From JAWKWH01 sp963669455 (lineage in GTDB: Bacteria > Pseudomonadota > Alphaproteobacteria > Rhizobiales > Rhizobiaceae): a DNA stretch of 64,000 bases. How positions within the stretch are numbered: position 1 is the first letter of the stretch; every line of letters starts with the position of its first letter. The position numbers were made by a program, and so were the translations under genes. The notes under the pieces were generated by a model. That model was given only the letters and a program-made list of their open reading frames with translations, had not been told where the DNA came from and did no database searches. Where the stretch lies: NCBI GenBank assembly GCA_963669455.1, contig OY770026.1:1860001-1924000 (forward strand), read 5' to 3'. Of this stretch, positions 43,587-54,100 are shown in pieces.

Positions 43587-44114
43587 ATGACTGCGCGGTG
43601 GTACATAGTCCACGCCTATTCGAATTTCGAGAAGAAGGTTGCCGATTCCATTGAGGAACAGGCCAAACAAAAAGGCCTGTGGTCGAAGTTCGAAAAGCTC
43701 CTGGTGCCGACGGAAAAGGTCGTCGAGGTGCGCCGCGGCCGAAAGGTCGATGCGGAGCGGAAGTTTTTTCCTGGCTATGTGCTGGTCAAGGCAGATCTCA
43801 CCGATGCGGTGTTCAGCCTGATCAAGAATACACCGAAGGTGACCGGATTTCTTGGCGATTCAAAGCCGGTGCCGATTACTGAAGCCGAAGCCGAGCGCAT
43901 CCTGACGCAGGTTCAGGAAGGCGTGGAGCGGCCAAAGCCGTCGGTGACGTTTGAGATCGGCGAGGCGGTTCGCGTGTCGGATGGCCCGTTTGCCTCGTTC
44001 AATGGCACTGTGCAGGAAGTCGATGAGGAGCGTTCGCGCCTCAAAGTGGAAGTTTCGATCTTCGGGCGGGCGACGCCGGTCGATCTGGAATTCGGTCAGG
44101 TCGAAAAGGGTTGA
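43587..44114 (+). CDS. nusG: Transcription termination/antitermination protein NusG
   Basis: A 175-residue protein with an N-terminal NGN domain (WYIVHAYSNFEKKVADSI; PGYVLVK) and a C-terminal KOW domain (EAVRVSDGPFASFNGTVQEVDEERSRLKV). It binds RNA polymerase and links it to Rho or to the ribosome. Length is normal for alphaproteobacteria. secE lies directly upstream and the rplK leader downstream. Confidence 0.96.
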   Translation: MTARWYIVHAYSNFEKKVADSIEEQAKQKGLWSKFEKLLVPTEKVVEVRRGRKVDAERKFFPGYVLVKADLTDAVFSLIKNTPKVTGFLGDSKPVPITEAEAERILTQVQEGVERPKPSVTFEIGEAVRVSDGPFASFNGTVQEVDEERSRLKVEVSIFGRATPVDLEFGQVEKG

Positions 44115-44127
44115 CCGGAATGCGCTC

Positions 44128-44255
44128 GCGGCTCTGAAAAGATGCCGCGGCGAAATGGTGGGAGGGTGAGCGGCCTGGCCGGCGGCTCTGAAAAGCCCGG
44201 ACCACCAAACTGCAACCGCCGGTCCGCCGGCAAATGACACTGCCGGTCCGCCGGC
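44128..44255 (+). repeat. Repeated hairpin-forming leader between nusG and rplK
   Basis: The 166-base nusG-rplK gap contains two kinds of exact repeat. A 14-mer GCGGCTCTGAAAAG occurs at 44128-44141 and 44182-44195, the first flanked by complementary CGCGGC/GCCGCG. A palindrome GCCGG-TCCG-CCGGC occurs at 44218-44231 and again at 44242-44255, 24 bases apart. None has a following T-run. It could be a structured leader for L11/L1 autoregulation or simple local duplication. Confidence 0.7.
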
Positions 44256-44280
44256 AATTAATTAGGGTAGAGAAGCAGTC

Positions 44281-44709
44281 ATGGCTAAGAAAATAGCAGG
44301 CCAGCTGAAGCTCCAGGTTCCGGCAGGATCGGCGACGCCATCGCCTCCGATCGGTCCGGCGCTTGGTCAGCGTGGCATCAATATTATGGAATTTTGCAAG
44401 GCGTTCAACGCCGCCAGTCAGGAGATGGAGAAGGGGTCGCCGATCCCGTGCACCATCACCTACTATCAGGACAAGTCGTTTTCCTTCACGATGAAAACGC
44501 CACCGGCGTCCTATCTCATCAAGAAGGCGACCAAGCTGAAATCCGGTTCCAAGGAACCGGGCAGGGTGAAGGCCGGTGAGATTTCACGCGCCGACGTGTT
44601 GAAGATTGCCGAACAGAAGATGAAAGACCTGAATGCAAACGACGTCGAGGCTGCGGCCTTGATGATCGAAGGGTCTGCCCGCTCGATGGGCATTGAGGTG
44701 GTGAGCTGA
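44281..44709 (+). CDS. rplK: 50S ribosomal protein L11
   Basis: A 142-residue protein with the L11 N-terminal signature LKLQVPAGSATPSPPIGPALGQRG and MEFCKAFN, and the C-terminal RNA-binding domain ending in IEGSARSMGIEV. L11 forms the GTPase-associated centre and carries the thiostrepton-binding proline region. rplA begins two bases after its stop. Confidence 0.97.
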   Translation: MAKKIAGQLKLQVPAGSATPSPPIGPALGQRGINIMEFCKAFNAASQEMEKGSPIPCTITYYQDKSFSFTMKTPPASYLIKKATKLKSGSKEPGRVKAGEISRADVLKIAEQKMKDLNANDVEAAALMIEGSARSMGIEVVS

Positions 44710-44711
44710 CG

Positions 44712-45404
44712 ATGGGCAAGAGAATCAATTCGGCCCGCGAGGGCATTGACCGCGAAAAGCTTTATGAACTTTCTGAAGCGGTAGCGCTTTTGAAAGAGCG
44801 GGCGACAGCGAAGTTCGACGAGACGTTCGAGATGGCGATGAATTTGGGTGTTGATCCGCGTCACGCAGACCAGATGGTCCGCGGTGTCGTTAATCTGCCC
44901 AACGGGACCGGGCGCAGCGTCCGTGTCGCGGTATTTGCCAGAGACGCCAAGGCGGATGAAGCGCGCGAAGCTGGCGCCGATATTGTCGGTGCGGAAGAGC
45001 TGGTCGAGCAGGTGCAGAAGGGTGAAATCAATTTCGACCGCTGCATTGCGACACCCGATATGATGCCGCTCGTTGGCCGCCTGGGTAAGGTGCTTGGCCC
45101 GCGCGGCATGATGCCCAACCCCAAGGTTGGTACCGTCACGCCCGATATCGGTGCTGCGGTGAAGGCATCGAAGGGCGGTGCGGTGGAGTTTCGCGTCGAA
45201 AAGGCCGGTATTGTTCAGGCCGGCGTCGGAAAGGCGTCGTTCGACGCCAAGGCGCTTGAGGAAAATATCCGCGCGTTTACCGATGCCGTGGTCAGGGCGA
45301 AGCCGTCTGGCGCTAAGGGTAACTATCTAAAACGTGTGGCTATCAGCACCACAATGGGGCCCGGCCTCAAGCTCGATCTGTCGAGCCTGAGCAGCGCGTC
45401 CTGA
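44712..45404 (+). CDS. rplA: 50S ribosomal protein L1
   Basis: A 230-residue protein; diagnostic blocks are KFDETFEMAMNLGVDPRHADQMVRG and GRLGKVLGPRGMMPNPKVGTVT. L1 forms the mobile stalk near the E site and in many bacteria represses its own rplKA message. Follows rplK closely. Confidence 0.97.
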   Translation: MGKRINSAREGIDREKLYELSEAVALLKERATAKFDETFEMAMNLGVDPRHADQMVRGVVNLPNGTGRSVRVAVFARDAKADEAREAGADIVGAEELVEQVQKGEINFDRCIATPDMMPLVGRLGKVLGPRGMMPNPKVGTVTPDIGAAVKASKGGAVEFRVEKAGIVQAGVGKASFDAKALEENIRAFTDAVVRAKPSGAKGNYLKRVAISTTMGPGLKLDLSSLSSAS

Positions 45405-45756
45405 TTTTAAAGCTCCGGCAGGTTTGCATGCGGAGCTGAATGAAGAATTCCGGGTCCTCCGGGACCCGGATACCGGAAGGAAACTTCCGGTGTCCTGTCC
45501 GAGATTGTGGGTGGCTCGCCTTAATTCATTGGAGCCTGCATGAGACGGGTAAGACCGAAATTCACCAGGCAAAAAGGCCTGCGAATTGAGGTTCGAACCG
45601 TGTTGGCCTTTTGTCTTCCGCCTTGTCTGGCGGTTCGGCAACAGGGGACAGGATCCTCGCTGTCGTTCGGGTGATCCTAAGATCAGGTGTCCCGACCGGC
45701 AAAAGGCAACCGGTATGCCGATGGTCATTCATCGGCTACCAACTGGAGAGAGGCAA
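45405..45756 (+). ncRNA. Probable L10 leader RNA (rplJ-rplL autoregulatory region)
   Basis: A 352-base gap precedes rplJ, much longer than needed for a ribosome site. It can form several stems: CGGGTCC/GGACCCG (45451-45468), AAAAGGCC with GGCCTTTT (about 45572-45612), and a long arm with GGGACA (45645-45650) pairing TGTCCC (45688-45693) and inner GGATC/GATCC. L10 leaders in bacteria are structured and bind L10-L7/L12 to block translation; assignment here is by position and folding potential, not by motif match. Confidence 0.6.
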
Positions 45757-46275
45757 GTGGATAGAGCGGAAAAACGCGAATTCGTCTCGCAGCTGAGTGA
45801 CGTGTTCAAAAACACAGGCTCGGTTGTCGTGGCCCACTATGCCGGTCTGTCCGTCGCGCAGATGAACGATCTTCGTTCAAAAATGCGCGCTGCGGGCGGC
45901 ACCGTCAAAGTCGCGAAGAACCGTCTCGCCAAAATTGCTCTTCAGGGCACGGAATCGGAAGGCATGTCTGCACTGTTCCAAGGACAGACGCTGATTGCCT
46001 ATTCCGATGATCCGGTTACGGCTCCGAAGGTTGCGGCCGATTTTGCCAAGGGAAATGACAATCTTGTCATTCTCGGCGGCACGATGGGTCCGACCACGCT
46101 CGATGCCGATGGTGTGAAGGCTTTGGCCGCACTACCGTCGCTGGACGAGTTGAGAGCCAAAATCGTCGGCATGGTTTCCACGCCGGCTACCCGGATCGCC
46201 CAGGTCGTCAATGCACCGGCAGGTCAGCTTGCCCGTGTTGTTGGCGCCTACGCCCAGAAGGACGAGGCGGCATAA
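45757..46275 (+). CDS. rplJ: 50S ribosomal protein L10
   Basis: A 172-residue protein with N-terminal DRAEKREFVSQLSDVF and VVAHYAGLSVAQMNDLR, the L10 pattern, and a C-terminal helix that anchors L7/L12 dimers. The start is a GTG at 45757 preceded by GGAGAGAGG; the frame is open farther upstream through the leader but without family likeness. Forms the stalk base with L11. Confidence 0.95.
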   Translation: MDRAEKREFVSQLSDVFKNTGSVVVAHYAGLSVAQMNDLRSKMRAAGGTVKVAKNRLAKIALQGTESEGMSALFQGQTLIAYSDDPVTAPKVAADFAKGNDNLVILGGTMGPTTLDADGVKALAALPSLDELRAKIVGMVSTPATRIAQVVNAPAGQLARVVGAYAQKDEAA

Positions 46276-46332
46276 GGCGGTTCCTCGAAATCTTGAAACA
46301 CAAACGTTCGAACCTGATAAAGGAAATGAAAA

Positions 46333-46710
46333 ATGGCTGATCTTGCTAAGATCGTGGAAGACCTGTCGAGCCTGACCGTTTTGGAAGCGGCAGAGCTTTC
46401 GAAAATGCTCGAAGAAAAATGGGGTGTGTCGGCCGCAGCTCCGGTAGCGGTTGCTGCTGCTGCCGGCGGTGGCGGTGATGCCGCCGCAGCAGAAGAAAAG
46501 GACGAGTTTGATGTTGTCCTGGCTGCTATCGGCGACAAGAAGATCGAGGTTATCAAGGAAGTCCGTGCCATTACCGGCCTCGGACTGAAAGAAGCCAAGG
46601 ATCTGGTCGAAGGCGCTCCAAAGGCCGTCAAGGAAGGCGTTTCCAAGGGCGAAGCCGAGGAAATCCAGAAGAAGCTCGAAGGCGCTGGCGCCAAGGTCGA
46701 GCTCAAGTAA
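46333..46710 (+). CDS. rplL: 50S ribosomal protein L7/L12
   Basis: A 125-residue stalk protein. The N-terminal dimerisation domain (ADLAKIVEDLSSLTVLEAAEL) is followed by an Ala/Gly-rich hinge and the C-terminal factor-binding domain with KIEVIKEVRAITGLGLKEAKDLVE. It recruits EF-Tu and EF-G. The gene follows rplJ after 57 bases. Confidence 0.97.
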   Translation: MADLAKIVEDLSSLTVLEAAELSKMLEEKWGVSAAAPVAVAAAAGGGGDAAAAEEKDEFDVVLAAIGDKKIEVIKEVRAITGLGLKEAKDLVEGAPKAVKEGVSKGEAEEIQKKLEGAGAKVELK

Positions 46711-46727
46711 GTATTTTGGCGTTTTTT

Positions 46728-46813
46728 CGGAGCGGGCTTTTATCGGTCTGCTCCGGAACCATTTTGAGTTCAGTGAAACAACCCCGTTCCTAAAGGCGGC
46801 AAGGCCGCTTTTT
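46728..46813 (+). terminator. Attenuator/processing hairpins between rplL and rpoB
   Basis: Two stems lie in this gap: CGGAGC (46728-46733) with GCTCCG (46750-46755), and GCGGC-AAG-GCCGC (46796-46808) directly followed by TTTTT. The second has the form of an intrinsic terminator and is likely partial, lowering rpoBC transcription relative to rplJL, as known for the Escherichia coli gap, where an RNase III site is also present. Confidence 0.6.
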
Positions 46814-46919
46814 GGTATCGGGTTTTACCGTTTCCACTGCTGCGTTGTGCAGCGAAAGAGGCGGAGCAAGCATTGCCGGGTCCACCGGCAACGAGACAAA
46901 GGCGAGATAAGGAGCGACG

Positions 46920-49900
46920 ATGGCGCAGTCCCAGACCTTCAATGGCCGCAGACGAGTTCGGAAATTTTTCGGAAAGATTCCCGAAGTGACAGAAATGCCG
47001 AACCTGATCGAGGTTCAAAAAGCTTCCTATGACCAGTTCCTGATGGTTGAAGAGCCCGAGGGCGGGCGCGGCGATGAGGGATTGCAGGCGGTTTTCAATT
47101 CTGTATTTCCGATTTCCGACTTTTCCGGCAGTTCGATGCTGGAGTTCGTTTCCTATGAGTTCGATTCGCCGAAATTCGACGTTGAAGAATGCCGCCAGCG
47201 TGATCTGACCTATTCCGCGCCGCTGAAGGTCACATTGCGCCTGATCGTGTTCGATATTGACGAGGACACCGGTGCCAAATCGGTCAAGGACATCAAGGAG
47301 CAGGATGTCTATATGGGCGATATGCCGCTGATGACGTCCAATGGAACGTTCATCGTCAACGGTACCGAGCGCGTTATCGTCAGTCAGATGCACCGCTCGC
47401 CGGGTGTGTTTTTCGATCATGACAAGGGCAAATCGCATTCGTCGGGCAAATTGTTGTTTGCCGCCCGAGTGATTCCGTATCGCGGATCGTGGCTCGATAT
47501 CGAGTTCGATGCTAAGGATGTGGTTCACGCCCGTATCGACCGCCGGCGCAAGATTCCCGCTACATCGCTGCTGATGGCACTCGGTATGGATACCGAGGAA
47601 ATTCTGACCACGTTCTACGACAATCTGACCTACAAGCGCGACGGTGAAAACTGGCGGATTCCCTATTCCGTCGATCGCTTCCGCGGCTTGAAAACGGTTG
47701 CCGATCTGGTCGATGCCGACAGCGGCAAGGTTGTTGTCGAGGCCGGCCGCAAGATCACCGCACGTCAAGCCAAGCAGCTTGCCGAGAAGGGCTTGAAGGC
47801 CATCCGGGCAACCAATGAAGACATCTATGGCAGCTATCTGGCCGAAGATATCGTCAACATGGAAACCGGTGAGATTTATCTGGAAGCCGGCGACGAGCTT
47901 GATGAGAAGACGCTGGAAGTGTTGCTTGAGGCCGGCAATGAAGAGATCGAAATCCTCGACATCGACCATGTGAATGTCGGCGCCTATATCCGCAATACGC
48001 TGGCTGTCGACAAAAACGAAAGCCGGCAAGATGCGCTGTTCGACATCTACCGGGTGATGCGCCCGGGCGAGCCGCCGACAATCGATACTGCTGAGGCGAT
48101 GTTTACCTCGCTGTTCTTTGACCCTGAGCGTTACGACCTGTCTGCGGTCGGGCGCGTGAAAATGAATATGCGTCTCGATCTTGATGCCGAGGACACCGTT
48201 CGTGTGCTGCGCAAGGATGATATTCTTGCCGTGGTCAAGACACTGGTCGACCTTCGTGACGGCAAGGGCGAGATCGACGATATCGACAATCTCGGCAATC
48301 GCCGGGTGCGTTCGGTCGGTGAATTGATGGAGAACCAGTACCGGATCGGGCTGTTGCGCATGGAGCGCGCCATCAAGGAGCGCATGAGTTCGATCGAAAT
48401 CGATACCGTGATGCCGCAGGATCTGATCAACGCCAAGCCGGCGGCTGCCGCGGTGCGTGAATTCTTCGGCTCCTCGCAGCTGTCGCAGTTCATGGATCAG
48501 ACCAACCCACTGTCGGAGATCACCCACAAGCGGCGCCTTTCGGCGCTCGGACCGGGCGGTCTGACGCGTGAGCGTGCGGGATTTGAAGTGCGCGACGTGC
48601 ATCCGACCCACTACGGCCGTATCTGCCCGATCGAGACGCCGGAAGGCCCGAATATCGGCCTTATCAACTCGCTGGCGACATTTGCCCGGGTCAACAAATA
48701 TGGCTTTATCGAGACGCCGTACCGGAAGATCGTCAAAGGCAAGGTGACGATGGATGTCGTCTATCTGTCGGCGATGGAGGAGGCCCGCCACTATGTGGCA
48801 CAGGCCAATGCCGAGCTTGACAAGAGTGGCGGGTTTGTCGACGAATTCGTTGTTTGCCGTCATGCCGGTGAGGTGATGATGGCACCGCGCGAAAATGTCG
48901 ATCTGATGGACGTGTCGCCGAAACAGCTCGTGTCGGTTGCTGCGGCATTGATCCCGTTTTTGGAAAACGACGACGCCAACCGGGCCCTGATGGGCTCAAA
49001 CATGCAGCGTCAGGCCGTGCCGCTGGTACAGGCCGAGGCGCCGTTCGTCGGAACCGGCATGGAAGCGATCGTTGCCCGCGATTCCGGCGCTGCGATTGCT
49101 GCACGCCGGACCGGTGTCGTCGATCAGGTGGATGCTACACGTATCGTTATCCGCGCCACCGAAGATGTCGATGCGTCTGAATCCGGTGTCGATATCTACC
49201 GGCTGATGAAGTTCCAGCGTTCTAACCAGAATACCTGCATCAATCAGCGTCCGCTGGTGAAGGTGGGCGATAGGATCGAAAAGGGCGATATCATCGCCGA
49301 CGGTCCGTCGACCGATCTTGGTGACCTGGCGCTTGGCCGCAACGTTCTCGTCGCGTTCATGCCGTGGAACGGCTACAATTACGAGGATTCCATCCTTTTG
49401 TCCGAGCGGATTGTCCGAGATGATGTCTTCACGTCAATCCACATTGAGGAATTTGAGGTGATGGCCCGCGACACCAAGCTTGGGCCAGAGGAAATTACCC
49501 GTGATATTCCAAATGTTTCGGAGGAAGCGTTAAAGAACCTCGATGAAGCCGGTATCGTCTATATCGGGGCTGAAATGCAGCCGGGCGATATTCTGGTGGG
49601 CAAGATCACGCCGAAAGGCGAAAGCCCGATGACGCCGGAAGAAAAGCTTCTGCGCGCCATCTTTGGCGAAAAGGCATCTGATGTCCGCGACACCTCGATG
49701 CGTATGCCGCCTGGAACTTTCGGTACCGTGGTGGAAGTGCGTGTGTTCAATCGCCATGGCGTTGAAAAGGACGAGCGCGCAATGGCCATTGAGCGCGAGG
49801 AAATAGAGCGTCTGGCCAAGGACCGTGACGACGAACAGGCGATCCTCGACCGCAATGTCTATGGCCGCCTGGCAGATATGCTTTCAGGCAAAGCCGCCAT

Positions 49901-51062
49901 TGCGGGGCCAAAGGGCTTTAAGAAAGGCGCTAAGCTTACCGAGGAACTGCTGGACGAATATCCGCGTAGTCAGTGGTGGCAATTCGCCGTTGAGAATGAA
50001 AAGCTGCAAAGCGAGCTGGAAGCGCTTCGCAACCAGTATGACGAATCCAAGAATGCGCTCGAACAGCGCTTCATGGACAAGGTCGAAAAGGTGCAGCGCG
50101 GCGATGAAATGCCACCCGGTGTGATGAAGATGGTCAAGGTCTTCGTCGCCGTTAAGCGCAAGCTTCAGCCCGGCGACAAGATGGCCGGCCGCCATGGCAA
50201 CAAGGGCGTGGTCTCGCGCATCCTGCCGGCTGAGGACATGCCGTTCCTTGAAGACGGAACCCATGTCGACATCGTGCTCAACCCGCTTGGCGTGCCATCG
50301 CGAATGAATGTGGGCCAGATTCTGGAAACCCATCTGGGCTGGGCCTGTGCGGGCATGGGCAAGCAGATCGGCGACCTGATCGAAGCCTATCAGGAAAAGG
50401 GCGATATCAAGCCACTTCGAAAGACGCTGGAAGCTGTCATTCCCGACAATGACCGCAATGAACCGGTCCGCGAGTATGACGATGAATCGGTTATCCGGCT
50501 CGGCAAACAGCTGACGCGCGGCGTTTCGATTGCAACGCCGGTGTTCGACGGCGCGGTGGAGGCCGACATCAATACGATGCTGGAACAGGCCGGAATGCAT
50601 ACCAGTGCCCAGTCGACGCTCTATGATGGCCGTACCGGCGAAGAATTCGATCGTCAGGTGACCGTCGGCTACATCTACATGCTGAAACTGCATCACCTGG
50701 TGGATGACAAGATCCATGCCCGTTCGATCGGACCTTATTCGCTGGTAACCCAGCAGCCGCTTGGCGGTAAGGCCCAGTTCGGCGGCCAGCGCTTTGGTGA
50801 GATGGAGGTCTGGGCGCTGGAAGCCTATGGCGCCGCCTACACTTTGCAGGAAATGCTGACGGTCAAATCGGATGATGTTGCAGGCCGCACAAAAGTCTAC
50901 GAGGCGATCGTGCGCGGCGATGACACGTTCGAGGCGGGTATCCCGGAAAGCTTCAACGTGCTGGTCAAGGAAATGCGTTCGCTTGGTCTTAGCGTTGAAC
51001 TGGAAAATACCCGGATCGAAGGCGAGGAAGACCAGGAGCAGCTTCCAGACGCTGCCGAGTAG
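46920..51062 (+). CDS. rpoB: DNA-directed RNA polymerase subunit beta
   Basis: A 1380-residue protein of normal alphaproteobacterial length. The rifampicin-binding region reads SSQLSQFMDQTNPLSEITHK then RRLSALGPGG, with the Asp, His and Ser positions that commonly mutate to resistance all in wild-type state. Other hallmarks are IETPEGPNIGLINSLA, and near the C terminus the switch region GGKAQFGGQRFGEMEVWALE. Translated with rpoC, 128 bases downstream. Confidence 0.98.
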   Translation: MAQSQTFNGRRRVRKFFGKIPEVTEMPNLIEVQKASYDQFLMVEEPEGGRGDEGLQAVFNSVFPISDFSGSSMLEFVSYEFDSPKFDVEECRQRDLTYSAPLKVTLRLIVFDIDEDTGAKSVKDIKEQDVYMGDMPLMTSNGTFIVNGTERVIVSQMHRSPGVFFDHDKGKSHSSGKLLFAARVIPYRGSWLDIEFDAKDVVHARIDRRRKIPATSLLMALGMDTEEILTTFYDNLTYKRDGENWRIPYSVDRFRGLKTVADLVDADSGKVVVEAGRKITARQAKQLAEKGLKAIRATNEDIYGSYLAEDIVNMETGEIYLEAGDELDEKTLEVLLEAGNEEIEILDIDHVNVGAYIRNTLAVDKNESRQDALFDIYRVMRPGEPPTIDTAEAMFTSLFFDPERYDLSAVGRVKMNMRLDLDAEDTVRVLRKDDILAVVKTLVDLRDGKGEIDDIDNLGNRRVRSVGELMENQYRIGLLRMERAIKERMSSIEIDTVMPQDLINAKPAAAAVREFFGSSQLSQFMDQTNPLSEITHKRRLSALGPGGLTRERAGFEVRDVHPTHYGRICPIETPEGPNIGLINSLATFARVNKYGFIETPYRKIVKGKVTMDVVYLSAMEEARHYVAQANAELDKSGGFVDEFVVCRHAGEVMMAPRENVDLMDVSPKQLVSVAAALIPFLENDDANRALMGSNMQRQAVPLVQAEAPFVGTGMEAIVARDSGAAIAARRTGVVDQVDATRIVIRATEDVDASESGVDIYRLMKFQRSNQNTCINQRPLVKVGDRIEKGDIIADGPSTDLGDLALGRNVLVAFMPWNGYNYEDSILLSERIVRDDVFTSIHIEEFEVMARDTKLGPEEITRDIPNVSEEALKNLDEAGIVYIGAEMQPGDILVGKITPKGESPMTPEEKLLRAIFGEKASDVRDTSMRMPPGTFGTVVEVRVFNRHGVEKDERAMAIEREEIERLAKDRDDEQAILDRNVYGRLADMLSGKAAIAGPKGFKKGAKLTEELLDEYPRSQWWQFAVENEKLQSELEALRNQYDESKNALEQRFMDKVEKVQRGDEMPPGVMKMVKVFVAVKRKLQPGDKMAGRHGNKGVVSRILPAEDMPFLEDGTHVDIVLNPLGVPSRMNVGQILETHLGWACAGMGKQIGDLIEAYQEKGDIKPLRKTLEAVIPDNDRNEPVREYDDESVIRLGKQLTRGVSIATPVFDGAVEADINTMLEQAGMHTSAQSTLYDGRTGEEFDRQVTVGYIYMLKLHHLVDDKIHARSIGPYSLVTQQPLGGKAQFGGQRFGEMEVWALEAYGAAYTLQEMLTVKSDDVAGRTKVYEAIVRGDDTFEAGIPESFNVLVKEMRSLGLSVELENTRIEGEEDQEQLPDAAE

Positions 51063-51190
51063 CCGATTAAAGGGCCACCGGGCGCAAAACCGCCCGGTGG
51101 CTCGTACCGCCCGGATCAGGGCAGGGGCCGCGTAACCGGCCGATGACAGATTTTTGGGGAACTGGAAGTTCCTCTGACAAGGAGAACGGC

Positions 51191-54100
51191 ATGAACCAAG
51201 AGGTCATGAACCTTTTCAACCCGCAGGCGCCCGCTCAGACTTTCGATTCCATTAGGATTTCGCTGGCGAGCCCGGATAAAATTCTCTCCTGGTCCTTCGG
51301 TGAAATCAAAAAGCCGGAGACGATCAACTACCGCACGTTCAAGCCCGAGCGTGACGGGCTGTTCTGTTCGCGTATTTTTGGTCCGATGAAGGACTATGAA
51401 TGCCTGTGCGGCAAGTACAAGCGCATGAAATACAAGGGCATCATCTGCGAAAAATGCGGTGTTGAAGTGACGCTGTCGCGGGTGCGGCGCGAGCGCATGG
51501 GACATATCGAACTGGCCGCCCCGGTGGCCCATATCTGGTTCCTGAAATCATTGCCGTCGCGCATCGGCACCCTGCTCGACATGACGCTGAAGGACATTGA
51601 GCGGGTCTTGTATTTCGAAAACTACATCGTGACCGAGCCTGGTCTGACATCGCTGCAGGAAAACCAGCTTCTGTCCGAAGAAGAGTTCATGATCGCCGTT
51701 GACGAGTTTGGCGAGGATTCCTTTACCGCTATGATTGGCGCGGAAGCGATCCATGATCTGCTGGCGGCAATGGATCTGCCCAAGATTGCTGTCGATTTGC
51801 GTGAGGAATTGTCAACCACGACGTCGGAGCTAAAACAGAAGAAACTGTTGAAGCGGCTGAAAGTCGTCGAGAATTTTGTTGAAAGCGGCAATCGGCCTGA
51901 GTGGATGATCATGAAGATCGTTCCGGTCATTCCGCCGGATCTGCGCCCGCTGGTGCCGCTTGATGGCGGCCGGTTTGCGACATCCGACCTCAACGATCTT
52001 TACCGCCGTGTCATCAACCGTAACAACCGCCTGAAGCGGCTGATTGAGTTGCGTGCACCGGGGATCATCATCCGCAATGAAAAGCGGATGCTGCAGGAAT
52101 CCGTCGATGCGCTGTTTGACAATGGCCGCCGCGGCCGGGTGATCACAGGCGCCAACAAGCGCCCGCTGAAATCGCTGTCCGATATGCTGAAGGGCAAACA
52201 GGGCCGTTTCAGGCAGAACCTGCTTGGAAAGCGCGTCGACTATTCCGGCCGCTCGGTTATCGTGACCGGTCCGGAGTTGAAGCTGCACCAGTGCGGCTTG
52301 CCGAAAAAGATGGCGCTGGAACTGTTCAAGCCGTTTATCTATGCTAGGCTCGATGCCAAAGGCTATTCGTCCACGGTCAAACAGTCGAAAAAGCTGGTTG
52401 AAAAGGAAAAGCCGGAAGTCTGGGATATTCTCGACGAGGTGATCCGCGAACATCCAGTGCTTTTGAACCGTGCGCCGACGCTGCACCGCCTCGGTATCCA
52501 GGCGTTTGAGCCGGTGCTGATCGAAGGCAAGGCGATCCAGCTTCATCCGCTGGTTTGTACCGCGTTTAATGCCGATTTTGACGGCGACCAGATGGCCGTT
52601 CACGTGCCGTTGTCGCTGGAAGCGCAGTTGGAAGCCCGTGTGCTGATGATGTCGACCAACAACATTTTGCACCCGGCCAATGGCGCCCCGATCATCGTTC
52701 CGTCGCAGGACATGGTGCTTGGCCTTTATTACCTGTCGATCGTCAATGAAAACGAGCCGGGTGAGGGCATGGTGTTCGCCGATATGGGCGAATTGCATCA
52801 TGCGCTTGAAAACGAGGTTGTTACCCTGCACACCAAGATCAAGGGTCGGTTCAGGACCGTTGATGGCGAGGGCAATCCGGTTTCTCAGATTTATGACACC
52901 ACGCCCGGCCGTATGATTATGGGCGAGTTGCTGCCACGTAACGGCAATGTGCCGTTTGAAGTCTGTAACCAGGAAATGACCAAGAAGAACATTTCCCGGA
53001 TGATCGACACGGTTTATCGCCATTGCGGCCAGAAGGACACGGTGATCTTCTGCGACCGGATCATGCAGCTTGGCTTCGGTCACGCCTGCCGGGCAGGTAT
53101 TTCGTTCGGCAAGGACGACATGCTCATTCCCGACACCAAGGCGAAGCTGGTCGGCGAGACCGACACGCTGACCAAGGAATATGAGCAGCAATATAATGAT
53201 GGCCTGATTACCCAGGGTGAAAAATACAACAAAGTCGTCGATGCCTGGGCAAAGTGCTCTGAAAAGGTCGCCGACGAAATGATGGGCCGCATCAAGGCGG
53301 TGGAATTCGGCGATGACGGACGTCAGCGTCCGATGAACTCGATCTACATGATGAGCCATTCGGGCGCTCGCGGGTCGCCGACCCAGATGCGTCAGCTGGC
53401 CGGTATGCGCGGCCTGATGGCCAAGCCGTCCGGTGAGATCATCGAAACGCCGATCATCTCCAACTTCAAGGAAGGCCTTACCGTTCTGGAGTATTTCAAC
53501 TCCACCCACGGTGCGCGTAAGGGACTTGCCGACACGGCGCTGAAAACCGCCAACTCGGGTTACCTCACCAGGCGTCTGGTCGATGTCGCCCAGGACTGCA
53601 TCGTCAATTCGCGCGATTGCGGTACCGATAAGGGCCTGACCATGCAGCCGATCGTCGATGCCGGCCAGGTGGTGGCCTCACTCGGGCAGCGTGTGCTTGG
53701 ACGTACCGCGCTGGACGACATCGTGCATCCGACATCTGGCGACGTGCTGGTCAAGGCCGGTAGATTGCTTGACGAGCGTGATGTGGAGGTGATTGAAAAG
53801 GCGGGCGTACAGTCTTTGCGGATCCGCTCTGCGCTGACCTGCGAGATAAAAACTGGTATTTGCGGCACCTGTTATGGCCGCGATCTGGCGCGTGGTACGC
53901 CGGTCAATATCGGCGAGGCGGTCGGTGTTATCGCCGCGCAGTCGATCGGTGAGCCAGGTACCCAGCTTACCATGCGGACCTTCCATATGGGCGGTACCGC
54001 GCAGGTGGTCGACCAGTCGTTCCTGGAAGCCTCTTACGAGGGCAAGGTACAGATCCGCAACCGCAATGTGGTGCGCAATTCCGAAGGTCACCAGATCGCC

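Noticed and set aside
45588..45600. GGTTCGAACC as a tRNA T-arm
   Set aside because: The motif is an isolated palindrome in the L10 leader with no acceptor, D or anticodon stems around it.
46770..48863. A 697-codon open frame on the - strand
   Set aside because: It lies wholly antisense to the conserved 5' half of rpoB and its translation has no family character; long antisense frames are expected in GC-rich genes.
51830..53509. A 559-codon open frame on the - strand
   Set aside because: Antisense shadow of rpoC; no ribosome site and no recognisable protein features.
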